Assembly: GCF_007679345.1 (NCBI RefSeq)
Contig: NZ_VEGH01000018.1
Location: 1 to 64,000 of the forward strand
Direction: 5' to 3'
DNA from: Cellulosimicrobium cellulans
GTDB lineage: Bacteria; Actinomycetota; Actinomycetes; Actinomycetales; Cellulomonadaceae
DNA: 64,000 bases
Below, in pieces: positions 8,651 to 15,979 of this stretch; positions within the stretch are counted from its first letter, which is position 1, and each line of letters begins with the position of its first letter. The translations under genes and the position numbers were made by a program. The notes under the pieces were generated by a model. That model was not told the DNA's origin. It saw nothing but the letters and a program-made list of their open reading frames with translations, and made no database searches.

Positions 8651-9253
8651 ATGACGCAGCGACGAGCCCGGCTGGGCGTGATGGGCGGCACGTTCGACCC
8701 CATCCACCACGGCCACCTCGTCGCCGCCAGCGAGGTCGCCGCGCGGTTCGACCTCGACGAGGTCGTGTTCGTGCCCACCGGCGCCCCGTCGTTCAAGCAG
8801 GACGTCGAGGTCACGCCCGCCGAGCACCGCTACCTCATGACCGTCATCGCGACGGCGTCGAACCCGCGGTTCACCGTCAGCCGCGTCGACATCGACCGGC
8901 CCGGGCTGACCTACACCGTCGACACCCTGCGGGACCTCGCGCACGAGCGGCCTGACGCCGACCTGTACTTCATCACCGGCGCGGACGCCATCGAGCAGAT
9001 CCTCACCTGGAAGGACTCGCCCGAGCTCTTCGAGCGCGCGCAGTTCGTGGCCGTGACCCGGCCCGGGCACACGCTCACGACCGACGGCCTGCCCGCCGAC
9101 CGGGTCAGCCAGTGGGAGATCCCGGCGCTCGCCATCTCGTCCACCGACGTGCGCGCCCGCGCGCGCGGCGGCAAGCCCGTCTGGTACCTGGTGCCGGACG
9201 GCGTCGTCCAGTACATCGCGAAGCACGGTCTGTACCGGGGGAGCGAGTCGTGA
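8651..9253 (+). CDS. nadD: Nicotinate-nucleotide adenylyltransferase
   Basis: NadD joins nicotinate mononucleotide and ATP to give deamido-NAD, the penultimate step of NAD synthesis. The 200-residue protein opens with the nucleotidyltransferase signature GVMGGTFDPIHHGHL. It continues with PSFKQD and FITGADAIEQILTWKD, and ends with the second signature ISSTDVRARAR. Length and motif order match bacterial NadD throughout. It is followed within 46 nt by a membrane protein and then rsfS, the standard actinobacterial order. Confidence 0.96.
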   Translation: MTQRRARLGVMGGTFDPIHHGHLVAASEVAARFDLDEVVFVPTGAPSFKQDVEVTPAEHRYLMTVIATASNPRFTVSRVDIDRPGLTYTVDTLRDLAHERPDADLYFITGADAIEQILTWKDSPELFERAQFVAVTRPGHTLTTDGLPADRVSQWEIPALAISSTDVRARARGGKPVWYLVPDGVVQYIAKHGLYRGSES

Positions 9254-9299
9254 TCCACGAGATCGCCCGCTGCGCCCCCGGTCCCGAGGAGGCCCCGAG

Positions 9300-11135
9300 A
9301 TGAGCTCGTCCGGCAGCCCGCTGACCCGACGGGAGCTGCGGGAGCGCGAGGCCGCGCGGCTCGCGGAGCAGGAGCGCGCGGCCGCGGCGCCGCCCGCCGC
9401 CGCACCCGAGGCCGCCCGGGCGACCCCGGCGCGCGGCACGCAGCGGGCGCCGGGGGCGTCGCCGGCGTCGACGTCGCGGGCGACCCCGGCACCGCAGTCG
9501 ACCCCCGCGTCGCAGCCCACCCCGGCGTCGCAGCCCACCCCGGCGTCGCAGCCGACCCCCACGGCGCAGCCGGTCCCGACCCGCACGAGCGCGTCCGCCG
9601 CCTCGCCGTCCTCGCGGCGCGCCCTGCGCAGCCAGCCCGTCTCGGCCGTCGGCCCGGACGGCTCCGCCGCGCCGTACCAGGTGCCGGGGCTCCAGCCCGA
9701 GCAGCCCGTCCGCACGCGCCGGTCCATCCGCACGTCGGACGCCCCGCGGCCCGACGCGGCGCAGCCCGGCGCGACCGGCGCCGCGGCCCCGCGGACGACC
9801 GCCGCGAGCGGCTCCGGTGCGGCGAGCGGCTCGGGTGCCCACGGAGCCGGGGCGCGGGCCGCCGGCACGCCGGCCGCCGGCGCGGGCTCCGCTCGGACGG
9901 CCGAGCCCACCGCGGCGCCGCGCGTGCCCGACCTCTGGGCCGCTGCGCAGCGCGACGCGGGCGGATCCGGCGCCCCGGCGACCGGTGCGGCCGAGCAGCC
10001 GACGCGCCCCGCGCCCACGCGTTCCTCGGGACGCCGGCCGCCGACCGGCGCTGCGCCGGCCGGCGGCGCGACGGGTCCCGCCGCTGCCGTGACCGGTTCC
10101 GCCGCTCCCGCGACGGGCCAGGGCGGCGCGCCCGCGCCGTGGGCCCGCACCGGGACGACCGCGGCCGCGGCCGGCGGGTCGACCACCCCCGCCGCCGCGC
10201 CGGGGGGCCGCGCCGCCTCCCGGTCGGCGCAGGGGGTCCCCGGGCAGGTCGTCCCCGGCCAGGCGGTGCCCGGGCAGGGGACCGCGCCGCACCGCCCGTC
10301 GGCGACCCCCGGCGCGGACCAGCCCGCCGGGCGGACCGCGGCGAGTGCGCCCGGCCGCGCGTGGCCCTCGACCGCCGCCCCCGGGTCCGCGACCGCCGCC
10401 GGGCCATCGACCGGCACCGGGGCCGGCCCCGCCGCGTCCCGGGCCGCCCTGTCCACCGGTGCCGCTCCGGCCGCCGCCGCCCCGGCCCCCGCGCAGCAGG
10501 GCGGCCCCGGCGCGCCCGCGTCCTGGACCGCCGGCGGCGCCTCCTGGCGCCCGCTCGCCGGCGACGCCGCCGCCCCGGGCGCCGGGACGGCCGGCGGCAC
10601 CGGCACGTCGGCGCTCCCCGCGGTCGGCTCCGCGGCCGCCCCCGCCGCACCGGCGACGCGGGACCAGCCCGGTACCGGCCCGGGTCGCACGACGCCGGCG
10701 CGCACCACCGGGGCGCGCCCGACGCCGGCCGAGCCCGCGGCGGCCACCCCGGCGGCCGCCGCTGCCCCGACCCGGCCCGCTGCGCGCCCCGAGGCCGAGT
10801 CCGACGACGACGAGGCCCCGGTCCCGCAGTGGCAGAGCCTGCTGCGCGCGATGGCGCCCGCGCCGCTGCCCGAGGACGAGGCCGAGATCACCGACGCCAC
10901 GGGCGACATGCTCCGGGGCGTCGACGCGGACGAGGAGATCGACGAGATCGACGAGCAGCCCGAGCGGCTGCGCCGCCCGCTGCCCTACACCTGGCTGCAG
11001 TGGGTGATCCTGGCGGTCGTGGCCTTCGTGCTCGGCTTCCTCGTCATCCTCGTGGCCAACACCGCCTCGAACGGCGCGGGGCCCGACGTCCCCGCCCTCG
11101 CGGCCGCGGTGCTCGACGCCGCGCCCGCACCCTGA
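9300..11135 (+). CDS. Ala/Pro/Thr-rich protein with C-terminal membrane anchor
   Basis: A GAGGAGG site lies 7-8 nt before ATG 9300. The 611-residue product starts with a charged helix (LTRRELREREAARLAEQERA). A long disordered region rich in Ala, Pro, Thr and Gly follows, including four 6-residue repeats (QPTPAS type, 9495-9566). After an acidic stretch comes one transmembrane helix near the C-terminus (LQWVILAVVAFVLGFLVILVA). There is no N-terminal signal peptide, so most of the protein is probably cytoplasmic and tail-anchored. I recognise no enzymatic domain. Its place between nadD and rsfS is shared with LytR/anchor-like or hypothetical proteins in relatives, but no role can be assigned. 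Confidence 0.8.
   Translation: MSSSGSPLTRRELREREAARLAEQERAAAAPPAAAPEAARATPARGTQRAPGASPASTSRATPAPQSTPASQPTPASQPTPASQPTPTAQPVPTRTSASAASPSSRRALRSQPVSAVGPDGSAAPYQVPGLQPEQPVRTRRSIRTSDAPRPDAAQPGATGAAAPRTTAASGSGAASGSGAHGAGARAAGTPAAGAGSARTAEPTAAPRVPDLWAAAQRDAGGSGAPATGAAEQPTRPAPTRSSGRRPPTGAAPAGGATGPAAAVTGSAAPATGQGGAPAPWARTGTTAAAAGGSTTPAAAPGGRAASRSAQGVPGQVVPGQAVPGQGTAPHRPSATPGADQPAGRTAASAPGRAWPSTAAPGSATAAGPSTGTGAGPAASRAALSTGAAPAAAAPAPAQQGGPGAPASWTAGGASWRPLAGDAAAPGAGTAGGTGTSALPAVGSAAAPAAPATRDQPGTGPGRTTPARTTGARPTPAEPAAATPAAAAAPTRPAARPEAESDDDEAPVPQWQSLLRAMAPAPLPEDEAEITDATGDMLRGVDADEEIDEIDEQPERLRRPLPYTWLQWVILAVVAFVLGFLVILVANTASNGAGPDVPALAAAVLDAAPAP
9495..9566 (+). repeat. In-frame 18-bp tandem repeat, four units
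   Basis: Four consecutive 18-bp units start at 9495, 9513, 9531 and 9549. The middle two are identical and each encodes QPTPAS. The repeat lies within the disordered part of the membrane-anchored protein and may vary in copy number. Confidence 0.85.
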
Positions 11136-11173
11136 CCTGCACCACCCCATCCAGAACCACCCCGAGGAGACCC

Positions 11174-11569
11174 GTGTCGGCTACCGACCGCGCGATCGAG
11201 CTCACCGTTGCCGCGGCCCGCGCCGCGGCCGACCTCAAGGCCCAGGAGATCATCGCCCTCGACGTGAGCGGCCAGCTGGTGCTGACGGACGCGTTCCTGA
11301 TCGCCTCCGGCACCAACGAGCGGCAGGTCGGCGCGATCGTCGACGCCGTGGAGGAGTCCCTGCACAAGCTCGGCGCCAAGCCGCTGCGCCGCGAGGGCAA
11401 GTCCGAGGGCCGGTGGGTGCTCATCGACTTCGGCGACGTCGTCGTGCACGTGCAGCACGCCGAGGACCGGACCTACTACGCCCTCGAGCGCCTGTGGAAG
11501 GACTGCCCCGTCATCGAGCTGCCGGCCGACGTGCACGGCACCCCCGAGGGCGACGAGGCGGGGGAGTGA
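11174..11569 (+). CDS. rsfS: Ribosome silencing factor RsfS
   Basis: RsfS binds L14 on the 50S subunit and blocks joining of the 30S subunit in starvation. The 131-residue protein contains the conserved run AQEIIALDVSGQLVLTDAFL, then SGTNERQVGAIVDAV and GRWVLIDFGDVVVHV. The late motif YYALERLWKDCP is also present. GTG 11174 is preceded by GAGGAGA. The stop codon overlaps the next start by 4 nt (GTGA), so the two are probably translationally coupled. Confidence 0.95.
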   Translation: MSATDRAIELTVAAARAAADLKAQEIIALDVSGQLVLTDAFLIASGTNERQVGAIVDAVEESLHKLGAKPLRREGKSEGRWVLIDFGDVVVHVQHAEDRTYYALERLWKDCPVIELPADVHGTPEGDEAGE

Positions 11570-12261
11570 CCGCCGGGCGCGTCGTCCTCTGGCGGCACGG
11601 GCGCACCGCGCACAACGCCGCGGCGCGCCTGCAGGGCCAGTCCGACATCCCGCTCGACGAGGTGGGCGTCTGGCAGGCCGAGACGGCCGCGGCCGCGCTC
11701 GCCAGCCGGTACGCCCCGACGCGGATCATCGCCTCCGACCTCGGCCGCGCGCGGTCGACGGCGGAGGCGCTGTCCGCGCGCACCGGCCTGCCCGTGCACA
11801 CCGACGCGCGGGTCCGGGAGCGCTCGTTCGGCGACTGGGAGGGGATGACCTCGGCGGAGATCGCCGAGCGCTGGCCCGAGCAGCACGCCGCCTGGCGTGC
11901 GGGCCGCGAGCCCGAGCGCGTCGGCGCCGAGACCCGCGCCGAGGTCCAGGCCCGCATGGTCGCGGCGATCGCCGACCAGGCCGGGGCCCTCGAGTCCGAC
12001 GACACCCTCGTGGTCGTGTCCCACGGCGCCGCGATCACCCTCGGCCTCGTCGGGCTGCTCGGGCTGCCCGCGGAGTGGAAGGGCGTCTCCGGCATGTCCA
12101 ACGCCCACTGGGCCGAGGTCCAGCCCGGCCGCCCCGGCTCCGGCCTGGCGTGGCGGCTGGAGGCCCTGAACGTCGGCCCGGTGCACGCGTCCTCCGACTG
12201 GAACGCGGGCCCGGACCGGGCGGAGCACGGCATGGACGAGGAGGTCCGCGACCCGGCCTGA
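11566..12261 (+). CDS. Histidine phosphatase (phosphoglycerate-mutase-like) family protein
   Basis: The 231-residue product has the phosphohistidine motif RHGRT near the N-terminus, then the family segment SDLGRARSTAEAL. ERSFGDWEGM and the second catalytic histidine in VVVSHGAAI follow. GTG 11566 overlaps the rsfS stop codon by 4 nt. The pairing is common in actinobacteria, where such proteins are often annotated as phosphoglycerate mutase. The true substrate is not evident; acid-phosphatase or glucosyl-3-phosphoglycerate-phosphatase activity is equally possible. Confidence 0.9.
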   Translation: MTAGRVVLWRHGRTAHNAAARLQGQSDIPLDEVGVWQAETAAAALASRYAPTRIIASDLGRARSTAEALSARTGLPVHTDARVRERSFGDWEGMTSAEIAERWPEQHAAWRAGREPERVGAETRAEVQARMVAAIADQAGALESDDTLVVVSHGAAITLGLVGLLGLPAEWKGVSGMSNAHWAEVQPGRPGSGLAWRLEALNVGPVHASSDWNAGPDRAEHGMDEEVRDPA

Positions 12262-12269
12262 CCAGCCGA

Positions 12270-12299
12270 TTCGCATCTTCCGCCCGGTTCGATTAGAGT
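12270..12299 (+). promoter_or_regulatory. Probable promoter of tRNA-Ala
   Basis: TTCGCA (12270-12275) and TAGAGT (12294-12299) are 18 nt apart and lie about 50 nt upstream of the tRNA. The -35 match is moderate. Confidence 0.45.
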
Positions 12300-12348
12300 T
12301 CAGGACGCCCGCTCAGCGGGACGGGAGAGGGCCGGAAGGCCTGATCAC

Positions 12349-12421
12349 GGGGCTGTGGCGCAGCTGGTAGCGCACCTGCATGGCATGCAGGGGGTCAGGG
12401 GTTCGAATCCCCTCAGCTCCA
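12349..12421 (+). tRNA. tRNA-Ala (anticodon GGC)
   Basis: The 73-nt cloverleaf has acceptor strands GGGGCTG and CAGCTCC with one G-T pair, and an A discriminator. The anticodon stem CCTGC/GCAGG has loop ATGGCAT, giving anticodon GGC, which reads the alanine codon GCC. The T arm contains GGTTCGAATCC. The 3' CCA is not encoded. A perfect 15-bp terminator hairpin follows within 6 nt. Confidence 0.96.
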
Positions 12422-12426
12422 CAACG

Positions 12427-12460
12427 GAAGCGGGCGAGAGCGGAAGCTCTCGCCCGCTTC
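12427..12460 (+). terminator. Terminator of tRNA-Ala
   Basis: A perfect 15-bp stem (12427-12441 with 12446-12460) closes on a GGAA tetraloop and is followed by a mixed T/C stretch. Confidence 0.85.
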
Positions 12461-12526
12461 GTCGTTCCCGGCCGTCGCCGCGCGGCCGATCGTGGTCGTA
12501 CAGCTCGAGCGGGGGGCGGGGCAGGG

Positions 12527-13045
12527 ATGACTCAGCGCGACGTCGTCGTCCGCGATGCCGTGGGGGACGACGTGAGGCCGATCTGCGCGTTCGGCGCGAC
12601 CCACGTGCCGCCGCACTACGCGCCGTTGATCGGTGCCGCAGCCGCACACCGGCAGGTGGTGCGCTGGTGGGGCGAGGCGCAGATCGAGACCGCGGTGTCC
12701 GACGGTCTCGTCGTCGTCGCGGAGGCGGGAGGTCGGCTCGTCGGTGTGGCGCAGCGCGGGCGACACGGTGCCGACCACGTCCTGTACAAGCTCTACCTCG
12801 ACCCGGGCTCCCGCGGGCTCGGGCTCGGGCCCCGGCTGATCGAGGCCGTCATCCGACGGCTGCCGACCGACGCGAGCAGGTTGTTCGTCGAGCACGTCGC
12901 GAGCAACACGCGGGCCGGGGCGTTCTACGAACGCGAGGGCTTCGTCGTGGAGCGGGTCGAGCGGAGCGGCGCCAGCTCCGCCCTCGACGTGGTGTGGCGT
13001 GTGCGGGACCTCGAGCGCGGGGTGGAGGACCGGCCCGGCGCGTGA
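12527..13045 (+). CDS. GNAT family N-acetyltransferase
   Basis: The 172-residue protein starts at ATG 12527 after a GGGG-rich stretch with a weak ribosome-binding site. The acetyl-CoA-binding core is visible as LYKLYLDPGSRGLGLGPRLIEAVI (motif A, with G-x-G-x-G-like spacing). The motif B region NTRAGAFYEREGFVVE follows. Length and order suit a stand-alone GNAT enzyme. The substrate is unknown. It sits alone between tRNA-Ala and the convergent pentose operon. Confidence 0.85.
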   Translation: MTQRDVVVRDAVGDDVRPICAFGATHVPPHYAPLIGAAAAHRQVVRWWGEAQIETAVSDGLVVVAEAGGRLVGVAQRGRHGADHVLYKLYLDPGSRGLGLGPRLIEAVIRRLPTDASRLFVEHVASNTRAGAFYEREGFVVERVERSGASSALDVVWRVRDLERGVEDRPGA

Positions 13046-13062
13046 GGACGTCTGCGCCCGCC

Positions 13063-13085
13063 GGTACCGGGCGGGGACCGGTGCC
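13063..13085. terminator. Hairpin between convergent GNAT and dehydratase genes
   Basis: An 8-bp stem with one G-T pair (13063-13070 with 13078-13085) encloses a 7-nt loop in the 46-bp convergent gap. It could serve both strands. Confidence 0.45.
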
Positions 13086-13091
13086 ACCCCG

Positions 13092-15080
13092 TCAGCCCTC
13101 GCCCGCCACCCCGTCCGCCCCGCCCAGCGCCGCCGTCCCGGCGCGCAGCACCTCGACGATCCGGTCCACGTCGTACACCGCCCCGCCCCACGTGCCGCCG
13201 CTGGCCTCCTGGAGCGCCGCCCACAGCCGGGTGTCGTCGGGCAGCTGCGGGTGCGGCGCGAGCCCGGGGTGCGGCTCACGGGCGGCGAGCACGCGGGCGC
13301 CCTCCTCGGGCGTGAGCGGCGCGGACGCGTCGCCGACGTAGTCGACGCTGCCCTCCAGCCCCGCGACGTCGACGCGGATCCGCACCAGGTCGCCGTCCCG
13401 GAGCCGCCCGATCGGCCCGCCGGCCAGCGCCTCGGGGCCCACGTGCCCGAGGCAGGCGCCGGTGGAGACGCCGGAGAACCGCGCGTCGGTGATCAGCGAG
13501 ATGTCCCGCCCGTAGCTGAGGTGCTTGAGGGCGGAGGTCACCTGGTAGGTCTCCTCCATGCCGGTGCCCAGCGGGCCGCCGCCCATGACGACCATGACGT
13601 CGCCGGGGGCCACCTCGCGGGCCTTGATCGCGGCGATCGCCCCGGCCTCGGACGTGAACACGCGCGCCGGGCCGACGTGCTCGAACACGTCCCCGTCGAG
13701 GCGCGCCGGGTCGATGGCGGTGGACTTGATCACGGAGCCCTCGGGCGCGAGGTTGCCGGTGGGGAACGCGGTCGTCGGCATGAGCCCCCGGCGGCGGGCC
13801 GCGGGCGGGCTCATGATCACGTCGTCGGGGTCGACGCCCTCCTGGTCCCGCAGGACCTGCCGCAGGCGGGCGCGGCGCTCGCAGCCGGCCCACCAGTCCA
13901 GGACGGTGCCGAGGGTCTCGCCGGTGGCGGTGAGCGCGTCGAGGTGCAGCACGCCGAGGTCGCGCAGGTGCAGCATGACCTCGGGGGCGCCGCCGGCCAG
14001 GAACATCCGGACGGTGGGGTGCTGGACCGGGCCGTTCGGCAGCACGCTGACCAGGCGGGGGACCGCGCGGTTCACGCGCACCCAGTCCGCGACGGACGGC
14101 CGCTCCACGCCCGCGGCGTGCGCGATGGCCGGCAGGTGCAGCAGCAGGTTGGTCGAGCCGCCGATCGCCGCGTGCACCGCCATGGCGTTCTCGAACGCCT
14201 CGGGGGTGAGCACGTCCCGGGTGGTGAGCCCGAGCGAGCGCTGCCGGAGCACGGCGAGCGCCGACTGCCGCGCGACCTCGGCCCAGACCGGCTCGCCGGA
14301 CGGGGCGAGGGCGGAGTGGGGGAGGGCGAGGCCGAGGGCCTCGGCGATCACCTGGCTGGTGCCGGCGGTGCCGAGGAAGTGGCAGCCGCCGCCGGGGGAG
14401 GCGCACGCCCGGCAGCCGGCCTCGGCGGCGTCCTCCAGCGAGAGCTCGCCGTTCGCGAACCGGGCGCCGATCGTCTGGACGCGCGCCAGGTCCTCGCCGC
14501 GGGTCGGGGGCAGCGTGACGCCGCCGGGCACCAGGACGGTCGGCAGGTCGTGCTGGGACGCCAGCGCCATCATCGTCGCCGGCAGGCCCTTGTCGCAGGT
14601 GGCGACGCCGACGACCGCGGACCGCGTCGGCAGCGACCGGATGAGGCGGCGCATGACCGTCGCGGCGTCGTTCCGGTACGGCAGGGAGTCGAACATGCCG
14701 GTGGTGCCCTGCGAGCGGCCGTCGCACTGGTCGGAGACGAACGTCGCGAACGGCAACCCGCCCTCGGCCGCGACGGTCTCGGCCGCCGCGCGCACCTGGT
14801 CGACCAGCTCGAAGTGCCCCGAGTGCAGCCCGAGCGCGATCGGCTCGCCGGTCTCCGACCGCAGCCCGCCGGCGGTGGACACGATCATCACCTGCGGCCC
14901 GAGCAGGTTCGCCCGGGGCCAGCCCATGCCGGCGTTCTGCGTCATGCCGAACACGTCGCCGCTCGGCGAGTCCCGCAGCGTCTGCGCGGTCAGCGGCAGC
15001 CGGCCGGACGGCCCGTCGGCGTGCGAGCGCAGGGCGTAGATGCCGTCGTGCGGCTCCAGCAGCTGCTCCCAGGACGTCAC
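13092..15080 (-). CDS. yagF: YjhG/YagF-type D-xylonate dehydratase (IlvD/Edd family)
   Basis: The enzyme dehydrates D-xylonate to 2-keto-3-deoxy-D-xylonate. The 662-residue product matches the long YjhG/YagF branch of the IlvD/Edd Fe-S dehydratases (about 655 residues) rather than IlvD proper. Branch-typical segments include SDQCDGRSQGTTGMFDSLPY, GVATCDKGLPATMM, CRACASPGGGCHFLGTAGTS, VHAAIGGSTNLLLH and TDARFSGVSTGACLGHVGPE. The cysteines in the DQCDG, ATCDKG and GGGCHF segments are candidates for Fe-S ligands. GTG 15080 overlaps the upstream aldolase stop by 4 nt (GTGA). It is the last gene of the GH120 operon. The substrate is inferred from family and partner gene; other pentonates are possible. 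Confidence 0.9.
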   Translation of the reverse strand: MTSWEQLLEPHDGIYALRSHADGPSGRLPLTAQTLRDSPSGDVFGMTQNAGMGWPRANLLGPQVMIVSTAGGLRSETGEPIALGLHSGHFELVDQVRAAAETVAAEGGLPFATFVSDQCDGRSQGTTGMFDSLPYRNDAATVMRRLIRSLPTRSAVVGVATCDKGLPATMMALASQHDLPTVLVPGGVTLPPTRGEDLARVQTIGARFANGELSLEDAAEAGCRACASPGGGCHFLGTAGTSQVIAEALGLALPHSALAPSGEPVWAEVARQSALAVLRQRSLGLTTRDVLTPEAFENAMAVHAAIGGSTNLLLHLPAIAHAAGVERPSVADWVRVNRAVPRLVSVLPNGPVQHPTVRMFLAGGAPEVMLHLRDLGVLHLDALTATGETLGTVLDWWAGCERRARLRQVLRDQEGVDPDDVIMSPPAARRRGLMPTTAFPTGNLAPEGSVIKSTAIDPARLDGDVFEHVGPARVFTSEAGAIAAIKAREVAPGDVMVVMGGGPLGTGMEETYQVTSALKHLSYGRDISLITDARFSGVSTGACLGHVGPEALAGGPIGRLRDGDLVRIRVDVAGLEGSVDYVGDASAPLTPEEGARVLAAREPHPGLAPHPQLPDDTRLWAALQEASGGTWGGAVYDVDRIVEVLRAGTAALGGADGVAGEG

Positions 15081-15979
15081 GGCAGGTCCTCGACCGTCGC
15101 CATCAGCGCCGCGAGCGCCTCGGCCTGCTCGGGGGTGGCGGGCAGGTGCGGCGCGGTCGAGTGGTGCTCGAGCCGGACGCCCCGGCCGACCATGCCCTCC
15201 TTGAGCAGCGGGAAGAACGGAGCGCCGAGCGCGTAGACGCCCATGAGCACGTCGATGCGCCGCTGCGCGGTGGCGATCGCGGCCGCGTCCCCGGAGTCGA
15301 CGGCTCGCGCGTACGCGGCGCAGTACTCGGGGTACAGGTTGGCGAGGCCGCCGATCGCGCCGGCGCCGCCGGACGTCACGACGTGGTGCAGGTTCTCGTC
15401 GAACCCGGCGAACACCCGGAAGTCCGGGAACTCCGGCAGCAGCTCGGTGAGCAGCCTGCGGGTGTGGCCGACCTCGAGCACCGTGTCCTTGTAGCCGACG
15501 ATGTTCGGGTGCCGGCGCAGCAGCCGGCGGGTGACCTCGGGGCTCAGGTCGTAGCCGGTGCGGGCGGGGAAGTTGTACAGGTAGAGGTCCCCGGGCACCT
15601 GGTCCGCGACCGCGGAGAAGTACGCCTCGACGGCCGCGTCCTCGAGCGCGAAGTAGTACGGGCTGACGACCATGACGGCGGGTGCCCCGGCGTCCAGCGC
15701 GTACCGGCTCAGCTCGACGGTGTCGTCCACCCGGAGGCAGCCGGTGCCCACGATCAGGTCGCCGCGCGGCAGCACGTGCTCGACGGCGAGGTCGATCAGC
15801 TCGCGCTTCTGCTCGGGCCGCAGGGCGAAGAACTCGCCGGTGCTGCCCATGAGGACGATGCCGTCGACGCCACCGTCGAGGATGTGCTCCCAGACGGCGA
15901 GGTTGCCGTCGGGGTCGAGGGACCCGTCGGCGCGGAAGGCGGTGACGGCGGGGGCGTAGAACCGGGCCACGGCGCTCAC
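15077..15979 (-). CDS. yagE: 2-keto-3-deoxy-pentonate aldolase (YagE/YjhH type, DapA superfamily)
   Basis: The 300-residue TIM-barrel protein belongs to the dihydrodipicolinate-synthase superfamily. YagE/YjhH members split 2-keto-3-deoxy-pentonate into pyruvate and glycolaldehyde. Visible motifs are GSTGEFFAL near the N-terminus, the tyrosine in LYNFPARTGYDLSP, the Schiff-base lysine in NIVGYKDTVLE, and GGAGAIGGLANLYPE. GTG 15979 overlaps the GH120 stop by 4 nt (GTGA), and its own stop overlaps the dehydratase start in the same way. Its neighbour is a YagF-type dehydratase, the same pair as in E. coli, which favours the aldolase role over lysine synthesis. Confidence 0.9.
   Translation of the reverse strand: MSAVARFYAPAVTAFRADGSLDPDGNLAVWEHILDGGVDGIVLMGSTGEFFALRPEQKRELIDLAVEHVLPRGDLIVGTGCLRVDDTVELSRYALDAGAPAVMVVSPYYFALEDAAVEAYFSAVADQVPGDLYLYNFPARTGYDLSPEVTRRLLRRHPNIVGYKDTVLEVGHTRRLLTELLPEFPDFRVFAGFDENLHHVVTSGGAGAIGGLANLYPEYCAAYARAVDSGDAAAIATAQRRIDVLMGVYALGAPFFPLLKEGMVGRGVRLEHHSTAPHLPATPEQAEALAALMATVEDLP

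Noticed and set aside
9495..9566. Short tandem units that could suggest a CRISPR-like array
   Set aside because: Units are 18 bp with no spacers and encode a QPTPAS-type peptide repeat in frame. No array or cas gene was seen anywhere in the window.
12355..13341. Open frame running through tRNA-Ala and the GNAT gene
   Set aside because: It crosses a tRNA and a terminator, and the GNAT protein is in another frame.
13092..15080. Dihydroxy-acid dehydratase (IlvD) of branched-chain amino acid synthesis
   Set aside because: Length and segments match the YjhG/YagF branch, and the coupled aldolase points to sugar-acid catabolism.
15077..15979. Dihydrodipicolinate synthase for lysine synthesis
   Set aside because: The partner genes and sequence pattern suit a ketodeoxypentonate aldolase; lysine synthesis genes are absent around it.
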